This document shows, piece after piece, positions 43,657 through 54,870 of a stretch of DNA of 64,000 nucleotides. The notes below the pieces were generated by a model. The model had not been told where the DNA came from. It saw only the letters and a program-made list of their open reading frames with translations, and ran no database searches. The DNA comes from Flectonema sp. DT1601 (taxonomy: Eukaryota; Euglenozoa; Diplonemea; Diplonemida; Diplonemidae). The position numbers were made by a program, and so were the translations under genes. Each line of letters opens with the position of its first letter. Within the stretch, counting starts at the first letter, position 1. The stretch lies in assembly GCA_964019425.1 (NCBI GenBank), contig OZ025849.1:124001-188000 (forward strand), given 5' to 3'.

Positions 43657-44947
43657 TTTTTTTTTAATTTATTTTTAAAGAAGAAACAATCAATTTAGCG
43701 TCTTGACCAGGACGGAAAATAGAAAGTAATCGACATAGTCGATCGATAAAAAAACAATGATAACATTGTTTATTCTTTTTTTTTTTTTTTTTTTTATTCT
43801 TTTTTATTTATTTTTAAAGAAAAAAAAATAGAAATTAGTCGACAAGGTCGAACGATAAAAAAAAACAATGATAACATTGTTTAATCTTTTTTTTTTTATT
43901 TTTTTTTTATTTTTTTTTTATTTTTTTTTTATTTTTTTTATTATATTCTTTTTTATTAATTTTGAAAAAAACAATCAGTTTAGCGTCTTGACCAGGACGG
44001 AAAATAGAAAGTAATCGACATAGTCGATCGATAAAAAAACAATGATAACATTGTTTATTCTTTTTTTTTTTTTTTTTTAAATTCTTTTTTATTTATTTTT
44101 AAAGAAAAAAACGGAAAATAGAAATTAGTCGACAAGGTCGAACGATAAAAAAAACAATGATAACATTGTTTAATCTTTTTTTTTTATTTTTTTTTTATAT
44201 TCTTTTTTATTAATTTTGAAAAAAACAATCAGTTTAGCGTCTTGACCAGGACGGAAAATAGAAAGTAATCGACATAGTCGATCGATAAAAAAACAATGAT
44301 AACATTGTTTATTCTTTTTTTTTTTTTTTTAAATTCTTTTTATTTATTTTTTAAAGAAAAAAAAAAAATAGAAATTAGTCGACAGAGTCGATCGATAAAA
44401 AAAACAATGATAACATTGTTTATTCTTTTTTTTTTTTTTTATTTTTTTTTTTTTATATTCTTTTTTAATTTTGAAAAAAAAAAACAATCAGTTTAGCGTC
44501 TTGACCAGGACGGAAAATAGAAAGTGATCGACATAGTCGATCGATAAAAAAAAAAAAATGATAACATTGTTTATTCTTTTTTTGTTTTTTAAATTCTTTT
44601 TATTTATTTTTAAAGAAAAAAAACGGAAAATAGAAATTAGTCGACAAAGTCGAACGATAGAAAAAATAATGATAACATTGTTTATTCTTTTTTTTTTTTT
44701 ATTTTTTTTTTTATATTCTTTTTTATTAATTTTGAAAAAAACAATCAGTTTAGCGTCTTGACCAGGACGGAAAATAGAAAGTAATCGACATAGTCGATCG
44801 ATAAAAAAACAATGATAACATTGTTTAATCTTTTTTTTTTTTTTTTTTTAAATTCTTTTTATTTATTTTTTAAAGAAAAAAAACGGAAAATAGAAATTAG
44901 TCGACAGAGTCGATCGATAAAAAAAAACAATGATAACATTGTTTGAT
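42209..44947 (+). repeat. HS array
   Basis: About 20 units. Many middle units pair the GTCTTGACCAGGAC box with TCGACAAAGTCGATCG, a combination rare in other arrays; later units alternate long and short. It ends TTTGATCTTTTATAATTTT before the trailer, as does the 20569 array. Confidence 0.9.
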
Positions 44948-45370
44948 CTTTTATAATTTTTTTTTTTTTATTTGTTTTATTTGTTTTTAAAAAAAAAAAA
45001 AAAAAAACAAGCGGAATTGATCATAATGGGTGGTAGGGGTTGTTATAACTTCGTTTGAAAATTCTTCTTTTTTGATTTCTTTTTTTTTTTTTTTTCTTTT
45101 TATAGGAGTTAAGATCACTTTCAGGAGACAACACATGAACAAGAGCAGCAAGCAGAGTTGACACTATCAATTCAGATTTGAAATACCGGGAATTAATTTA
45201 CAAGGAGGTATCTCAAGTGACTTGGTATCTCTAGCGTGTCGGTATCTCTGGAGTGCTGGTATCTCGTATGTGCGTTGGTATCTCATGAGTGATGGTATCT
45301 CTTGTGCATTAGAAAAACGAAAAAGAATGTCATGACCATGACGGAAGAATTGAGGAATTGAGTTAACATC
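44948..45370 (+). repeat. Trailer module, second copy
   Basis: Nearly identical to 24061-24465. It ends at GAGTTAACAT and is joined to the LINE coiled-coil segment, whose frame runs on through it on the minus strand and ends near 45167. The GGTATCTC series lies at about 45207-45311. Confidence 0.75.
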
Positions 45371-47236
45371 CAGCCTTAATTTTCCTTCTTTTTTTTTGTA
45401 CAAGGGGGTTTGAGAACCCATGTCAGATTGAGTTCTTATCACCATAGCAAAATCAGTAAGAAGTGTTTGCGATCCCGTTGACATGAGTTCAGGTGGGGGA
45501 GTCTGGAAAGAGATGGAAGAAATAGAAGAGAATGACAAGGAGAGTCCAGTGAGCTCATCCTCATCTAACAAAACAGAAGGGGCCGGGGAGGAAGAACCAT
45601 TGGCAATAAGTAGAATAGAAAGAGCCGATGCGTAACAAGTTTGCCAGATAAAACATTTCTCAAGCCACGATCTTTCAATGGTGAGCTTTTCGATCGTTTT
45701 CAGTTTTGTTACTTTGTGGATTTTGACTTCTTCCACAGGGAAGATTTCTTTACCATCTTTTATAAAACTTGCAGTGGCAGGTTCTTCTTTAATGCTGCGC
45801 ATTAGTGGTCTTGAATGCCACGTGGGGAGGTTCCTCGTCTGGAACAGAACATATGAGCACTGTCTGGCGATTCTGGTGCATTCACAAAATAAAGCTTTTG
45901 TTGGTGCTAAAGGTGAACCGATGTGACGTGTCCAGATGTTCAGCTGGTCCATGCAGATGTTTCCTCGTACGCCAACTTCAATAGTAAAAATGTTACAGTC
46001 GAAGCCATTAGCGATGATCGAGTCTCTTAGCTTTAGGTATTTCTTTTCCTTTAAGACATGAGAGGTTTCGAAACGATCTTCATTTGGACACGTCAGCTCC
46101 AGAATCAGTGCTCTTTTCGCAAAAAAAGAATAAATAAAAATGTCTGGTCTTAGAGAGGACGAGACATGGCACACTTCAAGAGGAACAATTAGGCGGTTAT
46201 CACCGACATCGTCGAGGATGACCCAATCATTCGCTAGTGAAAGTTCGCCTGTCTCTTTAGAAATTCTTTCTAGGGGTTTATTTTCCCCTGTTTTTAAAAA
46301 AGTTTGAGAGGGAGGCGGGAGGTTTTCTTTTCTTTTGTTGGCTTTTATTATCAACTCTTCCAAGAAGATAACAATGCGTTTTAGAACGCTGTCGTGACGC
46401 CACGTGAACCTCCCTTGTGTTAAAGAGACAGGACAGCCTGTTAAGACATGCCTGAGGGTAGGATTCACTTTGCCACACAAAACACAATTTTGGTCCACAT
46501 TGGTGATGTTCCACCTCTTTAAATTATCTTGTGAGGGGAGGGTGTTTGTAACCGCTTTCAGTTGAAATGAGATATAGGCAGGATTTCCCTCCCTAAGTAC
46601 CTTATTCCAGGTGAAGTCGTTTATCATACATTTAGACCACTCCTTCCACTGACCTTGGACTTGTAATTTATTCAAAGAGTTCAGTAGTTCATCTGTGGCT
46701 TCCACTTCAAAACGCTTAAGGAGATCGGGGCGAGTAGTACGTAGATCGCGCAATCGGTGACCAAGACCAGCTGATTGCTTCGCAAGAGAACGGTAAGAAA
46801 AAAACTTAATAAGGCGCTCCCACTCAGCAGAAGCTGAAAACTTTTTCGACCAGTTGGACGATTTCTCCATAATAACATTGTAGACACCGTGCATGTCAGA
46901 GTCTTGTGAGGATCTGAGGATGTCTAGTTTAATTGATTGCGCTTGTTTATATAGCGTCTCAACTCTTTTGTGTCTGAGACCAACACATACCGGAACATCA
47001 TCGCAAGCAATGCTTCGGACCTCCGTCGACCTTCGTTCTTCCGGCGGCAAAGGGAAACAAGAAAGAACGGGCAATGAGACAAACCTGTTAGTTGGTGTTG
47101 TGTTGTTGTTAAAAACAAAAACATAAACGCCAGGAAGTTCGACAACGAAGACATCGACATCGATCGCTGCTCTGCAGATGTCCGGCGGGTGTTTGTCTAC
47201 ACTGTGTTTATTGTTTGTTTTTTTCCCAAGGTTCAA
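45167..47236 (-). CDS. 689-codon chimeric frame: Rep1280 start + LINE RLE part + coiled-coil start + trailer
   Basis: Residues 1-84 are the Rep1280 frame (MNLGKKTNNKHSVDK). The LINE enters at GLRHKRVETL, after the RT core, and continues through the CCHC knuckle, TWRHDSVL, RLE (RPDIFIYSF, ELTCPNED) and the first ~95 residues of the coiled-coil part. From ~622 the frame reads trailer DNA, giving YQRTYEIPALQRYRH-type repeats from the GGTATCTC boxes. RT is absent, so no retrotransposition activity is expected. The Rep1280/LINE join differs from that of copy 2 yet is also in frame. Confidence 0.6.
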   Translation of the reverse strand: MNLGKKTNNKHSVDKHPPDICRAAIDVDVFVVELPGVYVFVFNNNTTPTNRFVSLPVLSCFPLPPEERRSTEVRSIACDDVPVCVGLRHKRVETLYKQAQSIKLDILRSSQDSDMHGVYNVIMEKSSNWSKKFSASAEWERLIKFFSYRSLAKQSAGLGHRLRDLRTTRPDLLKRFEVEATDELLNSLNKLQVQGQWKEWSKCMINDFTWNKVLREGNPAYISFQLKAVTNTLPSQDNLKRWNITNVDQNCVLCGKVNPTLRHVLTGCPVSLTQGRFTWRHDSVLKRIVIFLEELIIKANKRKENLPPPSQTFLKTGENKPLERISKETGELSLANDWVILDDVGDNRLIVPLEVCHVSSSLRPDIFIYSFFAKRALILELTCPNEDRFETSHVLKEKKYLKLRDSIIANGFDCNIFTIEVGVRGNICMDQLNIWTRHIGSPLAPTKALFCECTRIARQCSYVLFQTRNLPTWHSRPLMRSIKEEPATASFIKDGKEIFPVEEVKIHKVTKLKTIEKLTIERSWLEKCFIWQTCYASALSILLIANGSSSPAPSVLLDEDELTGLSLSFSSISSISFQTPPPELMSTGSQTLLTDFAMVIRTQSDMGSQTPLYKKKEGKLRLDVNSIPQFFRHGHDILFRFSNAQEIPSLMRYQRTYEIPALQRYRHARDTKSLEIPPCKLIPGISNLN
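45371..46985 (-). mobile_element. LINE copy 3, truncated at both ends
   Basis: Shares the RLE/coiled-coil junction with copy 2 and is almost identical to it. The 3' part stops ~285 bp into the coiled-coil cassette at the trailer; the 5' side stops at GAGACCAACA, joined to Rep1280 CAACACATACC by CAACA microhomology. Confidence 0.8.
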
Positions 47237-47873
47237 CCCTGGGAAGAGAAGTAAAAAATTCCGTCAGTGTTGGCCTTCCTGTTCGAAGGTGCGCACCAAT
47301 GACGATAAATAGAGTGGGGGGGAGAAAACCTTTGATCCAACTGGATCCCTTCACGAGCTGACATTGCCATGTGAAGTTAAATATTCTGGCGATGCCAGCT
47401 CAGGCGACTTAGCCTGCTTTTTTCTTTAAATAAAAAAAATAAAAAGATACCAACAGGTGGGGTGATGGGTTGCGCCACTGCAATCCAGTCACAAAAAGAA
47501 ACAAAGGTAATCTCCAGGGTTCTCGACCCTTGGCTCTCCCTGCGCAAGCATCGCATGGAGGGTGACGCTAAGCACCCGGGGGGTACGAAACAAACTTTCC
47601 CCCTGCTGTCCTGTTTGAAATAAAAAAAAAAAAAAAAAAAACAAAGGGATAGAAGTAAACAGAATACATTACACCTCAACAGGTGACGCTAAACACCCAG
47701 GGGATACAAACCAAACTTTCCCCCTGTTGCCCTGTTTGAAATAAATTAAAAAAAGAACAAGAAAACAGAATACAATACTCAGCAATCAGACTCGTTCACT
47801 CGCTTCGCCAGAGCTGTTCGAGCCGATGCTCATGTAAAGTTACCTGTTTTCTTTTAACAAATTAAATAAAATA
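46986..47873 (+). repeat. Rep1280 partial unit
   Basis: Enters at CATACCGGAACATC after LINE copy 3 and ends at the MU858 target sequence AATAAAATA. From 47061 it is part of the 5400-bp repeat. Confidence 0.85.
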
Positions 47874-48093
47874 GGGTAAAGGGGTCTTTCCTACACAAAT
47901 AGTTTCAGAACGGCCATTCATTACAAAATCCAAAATGGCTGTAAACCGTCCAGTTCGATCCTGGGTGAGGGCATTTTTTTTTTTCCTGGATTTTTTTTTC
48001 AGGTTGGACTTTGTACGGGGGAGGTTGGCTTTTATTAGTGGCTCCCCCCCCTTGGGGGGGAGCCACTAATAAAAGGGGGGGGTTGGGGGGGGG

Positions 48094-48471
48094 GCTTGCG
48101 TCCCGCCAAGAATTTGGCGGACGCAAGCCCCCTTGCACTCTTCCCCAGCTTAACATCCATTAGTAGCAAACTTGTTTTTTGAGGTTGGACTTTGTACGGG
48201 ACAGGCAGACTTTGTACGGGAGAGGTTGGCTTTTATTAGTGGCTCCCCCCCCTTGGGGGGGGTTGGGGGGGGGGCTTGCGTTCCGCCAAGAACTTGGCGG
48301 AACGCAAGCCCCCCTTGCACTCTTCCCCAGCTTAATATCCATTAGTAGCAAATTTGTTTTTTGAGGTTGGACTTTGTACGGGAGAGGTTGGCTTTTATTA
48401 GGGGCTCCCCCCCCTTGGGGGGGGTTGGGGGGGGGGCTTGCGTTCCGCCAAGTTCTTGGCGGAACGCAAGC
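48094..48471. repeat. Three long palindromes in MU858
   Basis: At 48094-48128, 48274-48309 and 48436-48471. The latter two are perfect: GCTTGCGTTCCGCCAAG, two bases (AA or TT), then its complement, a 17-bp stem. The first has differences and a base missing. Each is flanked by runs of C and G that can also fold (CTCCCCCCCC with GGGGGGG). Confidence 0.9.
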
Positions 48472-48536
48472 CCCCCCTTGCACTCTTCCCAGCTTAATAC
48501 CCCGTTCTGGGGTGAAAAAATCCGGTGAAAAAAAAA

Positions 48537-48610
48537 TGACGTTGGTCGGGATTGAGCCTGGGCGTCCGGTATCCAAAGTCAGTGCTCCCACCTCTGAACC
48601 ACATCCGCTC
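48537..48610 (-). ncRNA. tRNA-like Pol III module in MU858
   Basis: As at 16338. The left arm of the element holds the matching 3' half in the opposite direction (AGTTCGATCCTGG then a long T run near 47950-47985), so the tRNA-like sequence is part of the extended inverted arms. Confidence 0.45.
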
Positions 48611-48731
48611 TTAAATACAGCTGGGGGTCTCGATGCATCCCGTATATGGTTTTTCGGGCCCCCCAGCCATTTTGGATTTTGTAATAAACGCCCGTTCTGA
48701 AACTATTTGTGTAGTAAACGCTAGTTTGCCC

Positions 48732-49470
48732 AATAAAATAAAATAAAAATAAAGTATACAAACCAAACTTTCCCTGGAATACAATACCTAACAATCAGTG
48801 CGTTCACTGGCCTTAGGGCTGTTCGGACTTATGCTTTGGACTGTTCCCTTGCAGAAAAAAAAAGTAAAATAAACCAACTTTGGGACATTAGAAAAGCATA
48901 AAATAAAAGTTGCTACAACCAAAAGACAACTGCAAAAAATAAGGTTTTTGTAGGGGAGCTACAATGTAGCAATAATGTCACACAGTCATGTGGCAAGCTG
49001 AATAAGAAATTTGGGAGAGGAATAGGGGCAGTGAACTTTTGATTCAGGCCCTTCCCAACGAACAGGACGAAGACTTCTAAAACCTGAGATGAACCAATTG
49101 AGTTGAAACAAACAAATAACAGAGACGCAACACATACCGGAACATCATCGCAAGCAATGCTTCGGACCTCCGTCGACCTTCGTTCTTCCGGCGGCAAAGG
49201 GAAACAAGAAAGAACGGGCAATGAGACAAACCTGTTAGTTGGTGTTGTGTTGTTGTTAAAAACAAAAACATAAACGCCAGGAAGTTCGACAACGAAGACA
49301 TCGACATCGATCGCTGCTCTGCAGATGTCCGGCGGGTGTTTGTCTACACTGTGTTTATTGTTTGTTTTTTTCCCAAGGTTCAACCCTGGGAAGAGAAGTA
49401 AAAAATTCCGTCAGTGTTGGCCTTCCTGTTCGAAGGTGCGCACCAATGACGATAAATAGAGTGGGGGGGA
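48732..49470 (+). repeat. Rep1280 partial unit
   Basis: From the right target duplication of MU858 to AGTGGGGGGGA, where the Rep902 array replaces the usual GAAAACC continuation. Confidence 0.85.
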
Positions 49471-52460
49471 TAATTTGATACTGCATTTTCAAGCTCAAAA
49501 GGAACAACAATTTCTCCGACAATCTTGACTGTCAGCGGCAGCGTAGTAAATGACTGCAAATATATAAATAATACCACTGGAGGCCACGTGAACATAGTTG
49601 AGCGCCACTTGCCTATGTTACCGTAACAGCTTTTTATAAAACTCATGAGTACTTAATTAATACATTATATTGTCTTGAAAATTAACCATAGAAAAAGACG
49701 AACACCAGGAAGGGGGGCGGCTCTTTGTCAATAGCCGTATATACTGGTATTTGATGATACGAAAACTGTATTAAAAGTAGTTCAAGATGGCGAAACACGT
49801 TGTGAAATAAATAAACGTAGCACATCTCACTACTAACAAAAAACCTAAAACAAAAAGGAAACGTGATAACCCGCATATACGGTCAACAGCCGGTAAGTGG
49901 CAAAGTGCCATTCCCTCGCTACACTCCACTCCCCCTAGCTGTCACAAATGTAAATCAAAATGCCCTTCATGGCTAGTCACTACAATTAAACTTCCCGGGG
50001 GCGACGGGATTGGAAATAAAAGAGGGAAAAGAAAGATTGTCTTCGATCATGCCGCTCCAAAATTAAAAAAGGGGCGAGCAAAACATCCTCATAATTCACA
50101 CAGGGAGAGGGGGACACCACGCGGACTAGCCGCCGTTTTTTTGCTAATTTTGTCCCTTGGGAAGTGCATTAAACTTGTCCACTTCAACGGTGGATAGCAC
50201 GCACAGTCTCCCGTTCCTGCCCAGACCTAGGCAAAGTGTGTAACTTTAAACGTGGGTTGCATAAATAATTAGGAAAGCAACACTGGATGAGTGGTCAGTT
50301 GTACATAGGCACAATATGGTATACACTGCTCCACGCCAGTACAGAGATACCGGGGTACAGTGCAAAGAGGGGTAATTTGATACTGCATTTTCAAGCTCAA
50401 AAGGAACAACAATTTCTCCGACAATCTTGACTGTCAGCGGCAGCGTAGTAAATGACTGCAAATATATAAATAATACCACTGGAGGCCACGTGAACATAGT
50501 TGAGCGCCACTTGCCTATGTTACCGTAACAGCTTTTTATAAAACTCATGAGTACTTAATTAATACATTATATTGTCTTGAAAATTAACCATAGAAAAAGA
50601 CGAACACCAGGAAGGGGGGCGGCTCTTTGTCAATAGCCGTATATACTGGTATTTGATGATACGAAAACTGTATTAAAAGTAGTTCAAGATGGCGAAACAC
50701 GTTGTGAAATAAATAAACGTAGCACATCTCACTACTAACAAAAAACCTAAAACAAAAAGGAAACGTGATAACCCGCATATACGGTCAACAGCCGGTAAGT
50801 GGCAAAGTGCCATTCCCTCGCTACACTCCACTCCCCCTAGCTGTCACAAATGTAAATCAAAATGCCCTTCATGGCTAGTCACTACAATTAAACTTCCCGG
50901 GGGCGACGGGATTGGAAATAAAAGAGGGAAAAGAAAGATTGTCTTCGATCATGCCGCTCCAAAATTAAAAAAGGGGCGAGCAAAACATCCTCATAATTCA
51001 CACAGGGAGAGGGGGACACCACGCGGACTAGCCGCCGTTTTTTTGCTAATTTTGTCCCTTGGGAAGTGCATTAAACTTGTCCACTTCAACGGTGGATAGC
51101 ACGCACAGTCTCCCGTTCCTGCCCAGACCTAGGCAAAGTGTGTAACTTTAAACGTGGGTTGCATAAATAATTAGGAAAGCAACACTGGATGAGTGGTCAG
51201 TTGTACATAGGCACAATATGGTATACACTGCTCCACGCCAGTACAGAGATACCGGGGTACAGTGCAAAGAGGGGTAATTTGATACTGCATTTTCAAGCTC
51301 AAAAGGAACAACAATTTCTCCGACAATCTTGACTGTCAGCGGCAGCGTAGTAAATGACTGCAAATATATAAATAATACCACTGGAGGCCACGTGAACATA
51401 GTTGAGCGCCACTTGCCTATGTTACCGTAACAGCTTTTTATAAAACTCATGAGTACTTAATTAATACATTATATTGTCTTGAAAATTAACCATAGAAAAA
51501 GACGAACACCAGGAAGGGGGGCGGCTCTTTGTCAATAGCCGTATATACTGGTATTTGATGATACGAAAACTGTATTAAAAGTAGTTCAAGATGGCGAAAC
51601 ACGTTGTGAAATAAATAAACGTAGCACATCTCACTACTAACAAAAAACCTAAAACAAAAAGGAAACGTGATAACCCGCATATACGGTCAACAGCCGGTAA
51701 GTGGCAAAGTGCCATTCCCTCGCTACACTCCACTCCCCCTAGCTGTCACAAATGTAAATCAAAATGCCCTTCATGGCTAGTCACTACAATTAAACTTCCC
51801 GGGGGCGACGGGATTGGAAATAAAAGAGGGAAAAGAAAGATTGTCTTCGATCATGCCGCTCCAAAATTAAAAAAGGGGCGAGCAAAACATCCTCATAATT
51901 CACACAGGGAGAGGGGGACACCACGCGGACTAGCCGCCGTTTTTTTGCTAATTTTGTCCCTTGGGAAGTGCATTAAACTTGTCCACTTCAACGGTGGATA
52001 GCACGCACAGTCTCCCGTTCCTGCCCAGACCTAGGCAAAGTGTGTAACTTTAAACGTGGGTTGCATAAATAATTAGGAAAGCAACACTGGATGAGTGGTC
52101 AGTTGTACATAGGCACAATATGGTATACACTGCTCCACGCCAGTACAGAGATACCGGGGTACAGTGCAAAGAGGGGTAATTTGATACTGCATTTTCAAGC
52201 TCAAAAGGAACAACAATTTCTCCGACAATCTTGACTGTCAGCGGCAGCGTAGTAAATGACTGCAAATATATAAATAATACCACTGGAGGCCACGTGAACA
52301 TAGTTGAGCGCCACTTGCCTATGTTACCGTAACAGCTTTTTATAAAACTCATGAGTACTTAATTAATACATTATATTGTCTTGAAAATTAACCATAGAAA
52401 AAGACGAACACCAGGAAGGGGGGCGGCTCTTTGTCAATAGCCGTATATACTGGTATTTGA
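49471..52460 (+). repeat. Rep902 tandem array, 3.3 units
   Basis: Units start TAATTTGATACTGC at 49471, 50373, 51275 and 52177, exactly 902 bp apart, and look identical. Base composition is more balanced than elsewhere. Short minus-strand frames (MSFIKSCYGNIGKW..., MRVITFPFCFRFF...) recur only because the DNA does. Motifs include CCACGTGAAC, TATATAAATAATACC and AAGATGGCG; I cannot tell whether any is functional. The last unit is cut at GGTATTTGA. Confidence 0.9.
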
Positions 52461-53273
52461 GAAAGAACGGGCAATGAGACAAACCTGTTAGTTGGTGTTG
52501 TGTTGTTGTTAAAAACAAAAACATAAACGCCAGGAAGTTCGACAACGAAGACATCGACATCGATCGCTGCTCTGCAGATGTCCGGCGGGTGTTTGTCTAC
52601 ACTGTGTTTATTGTTTGTTTTTTTCCCAAGGTTCAACCCTGGGAAGAGAAGTAAAAAATTCCGTCAGTGTTGGCCTTCCTGTTCGAAGGTGCGCACCAAT
52701 GACGATAAATAGAGTGGGGGGGAGAAAACCTTTGATCCAACTGGATCCCTTCACGAGCTGACATTGCCATGTGAAGTTAAATATTCTGGCGATGCCAGCT
52801 CAGGCGACTTAGCCTGCTTTTTTCTTTAAATAAAAAAAATAAAAAGATACCAACAGGTGGGGTGATGGGTTGCGCCACTGCAATCCAGTCACAAAAAGAA
52901 ACAAAGGTAATCTCCAGGGTTCTCGACCCTTGGCTCTCCCTGCGCAAGCATCGCATGGAGGGTGACGCTAAGCACCCGGGGGGTACGAAACAAACTTTCC
53001 CCCTGCTGTCCTGTTTGAAATAAAAAAAAAAAAAAAAAAAACAAAGGGATAGAAGTAAACAGAATACATTACACCTCAACAGGTGACGCTAAACACCCAG
53101 GGGATACAAACCAAACTTTCCCCCTGTTGCCCTGTTTGAAATAAATTAAAAAAAGAACAAGAAAACAGAATACAATACTCAGCAATCAGACTCGTTCACT
53201 CGCTTCGCCAGAGCTGTTCGAGCCGATGCTCATGTAAAGTTACCTGTTTTCTTTTAACAAATTAAATAAAATA
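52461..53273 (+). repeat. Rep1280 partial unit (second 5400-bp copy)
   Basis: Enters inside the unit at GAAAGAACGGG, giving an abrupt Rep902/Rep1280 join (TTTGA/GAAAG), and ends at the MU858 target sequence. Confidence 0.85.
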
Positions 53274-54131
53274 GGGTAAAGGGGTCTTTCCTACACAAAT
53301 AGTTTCAGAACGGCCATTCATTACAAAATCCAAAATGGCTGTAAACCGTCCAGTTCGATCCTGGGTGAGGGCATTTTTTTTTTTCCTGGATTTTTTTTTC
53401 AGGTTGGACTTTGTACGGGGGAGGTTGGCTTTTATTAGTGGCTCCCCCCCCTTGGGGGGGAGCCACTAATAAAAGGGGGGGGTTGGGGGGGGGGCTTGCG
53501 TCCCGCCAAGAATTTGGCGGACGCAAGCCCCCTTGCACTCTTCCCCAGCTTAACATCCATTAGTAGCAAACTTGTTTTTTGAGGTTGGACTTTGTACGGG
53601 ACAGGCAGACTTTGTACGGGAGAGGTTGGCTTTTATTAGTGGCTCCCCCCCCTTGGGGGGGGTTGGGGGGGGGGCTTGCGTTCCGCCAAGAACTTGGCGG
53701 AACGCAAGCCCCCCTTGCACTCTTCCCCAGCTTAATATCCATTAGTAGCAAATTTGTTTTTTGAGGTTGGACTTTGTACGGGAGAGGTTGGCTTTTATTA
53801 GGGGCTCCCCCCCCTTGGGGGGGGTTGGGGGGGGGGCTTGCGTTCCGCCAAGTTCTTGGCGGAACGCAAGCCCCCCCTTGCACTCTTCCCAGCTTAATAC
53901 CCCGTTCTGGGGTGAAAAAATCCGGTGAAAAAAAAATGACGTTGGTCGGGATTGAGCCTGGGCGTCCGGTATCCAAAGTCAGTGCTCCCACCTCTGAACC
54001 ACATCCGCTCTTAAATACAGCTGGGGGTCTCGATGCATCCCGTATATGGTTTTTCGGGCCCCCCAGCCATTTTGGATTTTGTAATAAACGCCCGTTCTGA
54101 AACTATTTGTGTAGTAAACGCTAGTTTGCCC
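53274..54131 (+). mobile_element. MU858, copy in the second 5400-bp unit
   Basis: Same as 47874-48731, with the same 9-bp flanking repeat. It was multiplied by tandem duplication, not by a separate insertion. The tRNA-like module is at 53937-54010, minus strand. Confidence 0.85.
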
Positions 54132-54870
54132 AATAAAATAAAATAAAAATAAAGTATACAAACCAAACTTTCCCTGGAATACAATACCTAACAATCAGTG
54201 CGTTCACTGGCCTTAGGGCTGTTCGGACTTATGCTTTGGACTGTTCCCTTGCAGAAAAAAAAAGTAAAATAAACCAACTTTGGGACATTAGAAAAGCATA
54301 AAATAAAAGTTGCTACAACCAAAAGACAACTGCAAAAAATAAGGTTTTTGTAGGGGAGCTACAATGTAGCAATAATGTCACACAGTCATGTGGCAAGCTG
54401 AATAAGAAATTTGGGAGAGGAATAGGGGCAGTGAACTTTTGATTCAGGCCCTTCCCAACGAACAGGACGAAGACTTCTAAAACCTGAGATGAACCAATTG
54501 AGTTGAAACAAACAAATAACAGAGACGCAACACATACCGGAACATCATCGCAAGCAATGCTTCGGACCTCCGTCGACCTTCGTTCTTCCGGCGGCAAAGG
54601 GAAACAAGAAAGAACGGGCAATGAGACAAACCTGTTAGTTGGTGTTGTGTTGTTGTTAAAAACAAAAACATAAACGCCAGGAAGTTCGACAACGAAGACA
54701 TCGACATCGATCGCTGCTCTGCAGATGTCCGGCGGGTGTTTGTCTACACTGTGTTTATTGTTTGTTTTTTTCCCAAGGTTCAACCCTGGGAAGAGAAGTA
54801 AAAAATTCCGTCAGTGTTGGCCTTCCTGTTCGAAGGTGCGCACCAATGACGATAAATAGAGTGGGGGGGA
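54132..54870 (+). repeat. Rep1280 partial unit
   Basis: Equivalent of 48732-49470 in the second 5400-bp copy. Confidence 0.85.

Larger units (their letters stand above)
47874..48731 (+). mobile_element. MU858: Mutator-like foldback element, complete copy
   Basis: 858 bp flanked by a 9-bp direct repeat AATAAAATA (47865-47873 and 48732-48740). Rep1280 copies at 19803, 30745, 38665 and 60815 show the empty site with a single AATAAAATA. Ends are ~70-bp inverted repeats starting GGGTAAA (left) and GGGCAAA (right), sharing CACAAATAGTTTCAGAACGG and CAAAATCCAAAATGGCTG. A 9-bp duplication and GGG-starting long TIRs are typical of Mutator-like elements. Inside are three G/C-rich ~195-bp blocks and tRNA-like segments; there is no transposase. 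Confidence 0.85.

Noticed and set aside
47228-47250. Box-B-like GGTTCAACCC in Rep1280 as a tRNA or SINE
   Set aside because: No A box at a suitable distance on the same strand and no tRNA-like fold.
49471-52460. Rep902 as rDNA spacer or 5S array
   Set aside because: No 5S, 5.8S or box A/C internal promoter sequence could be recognised in the unit.
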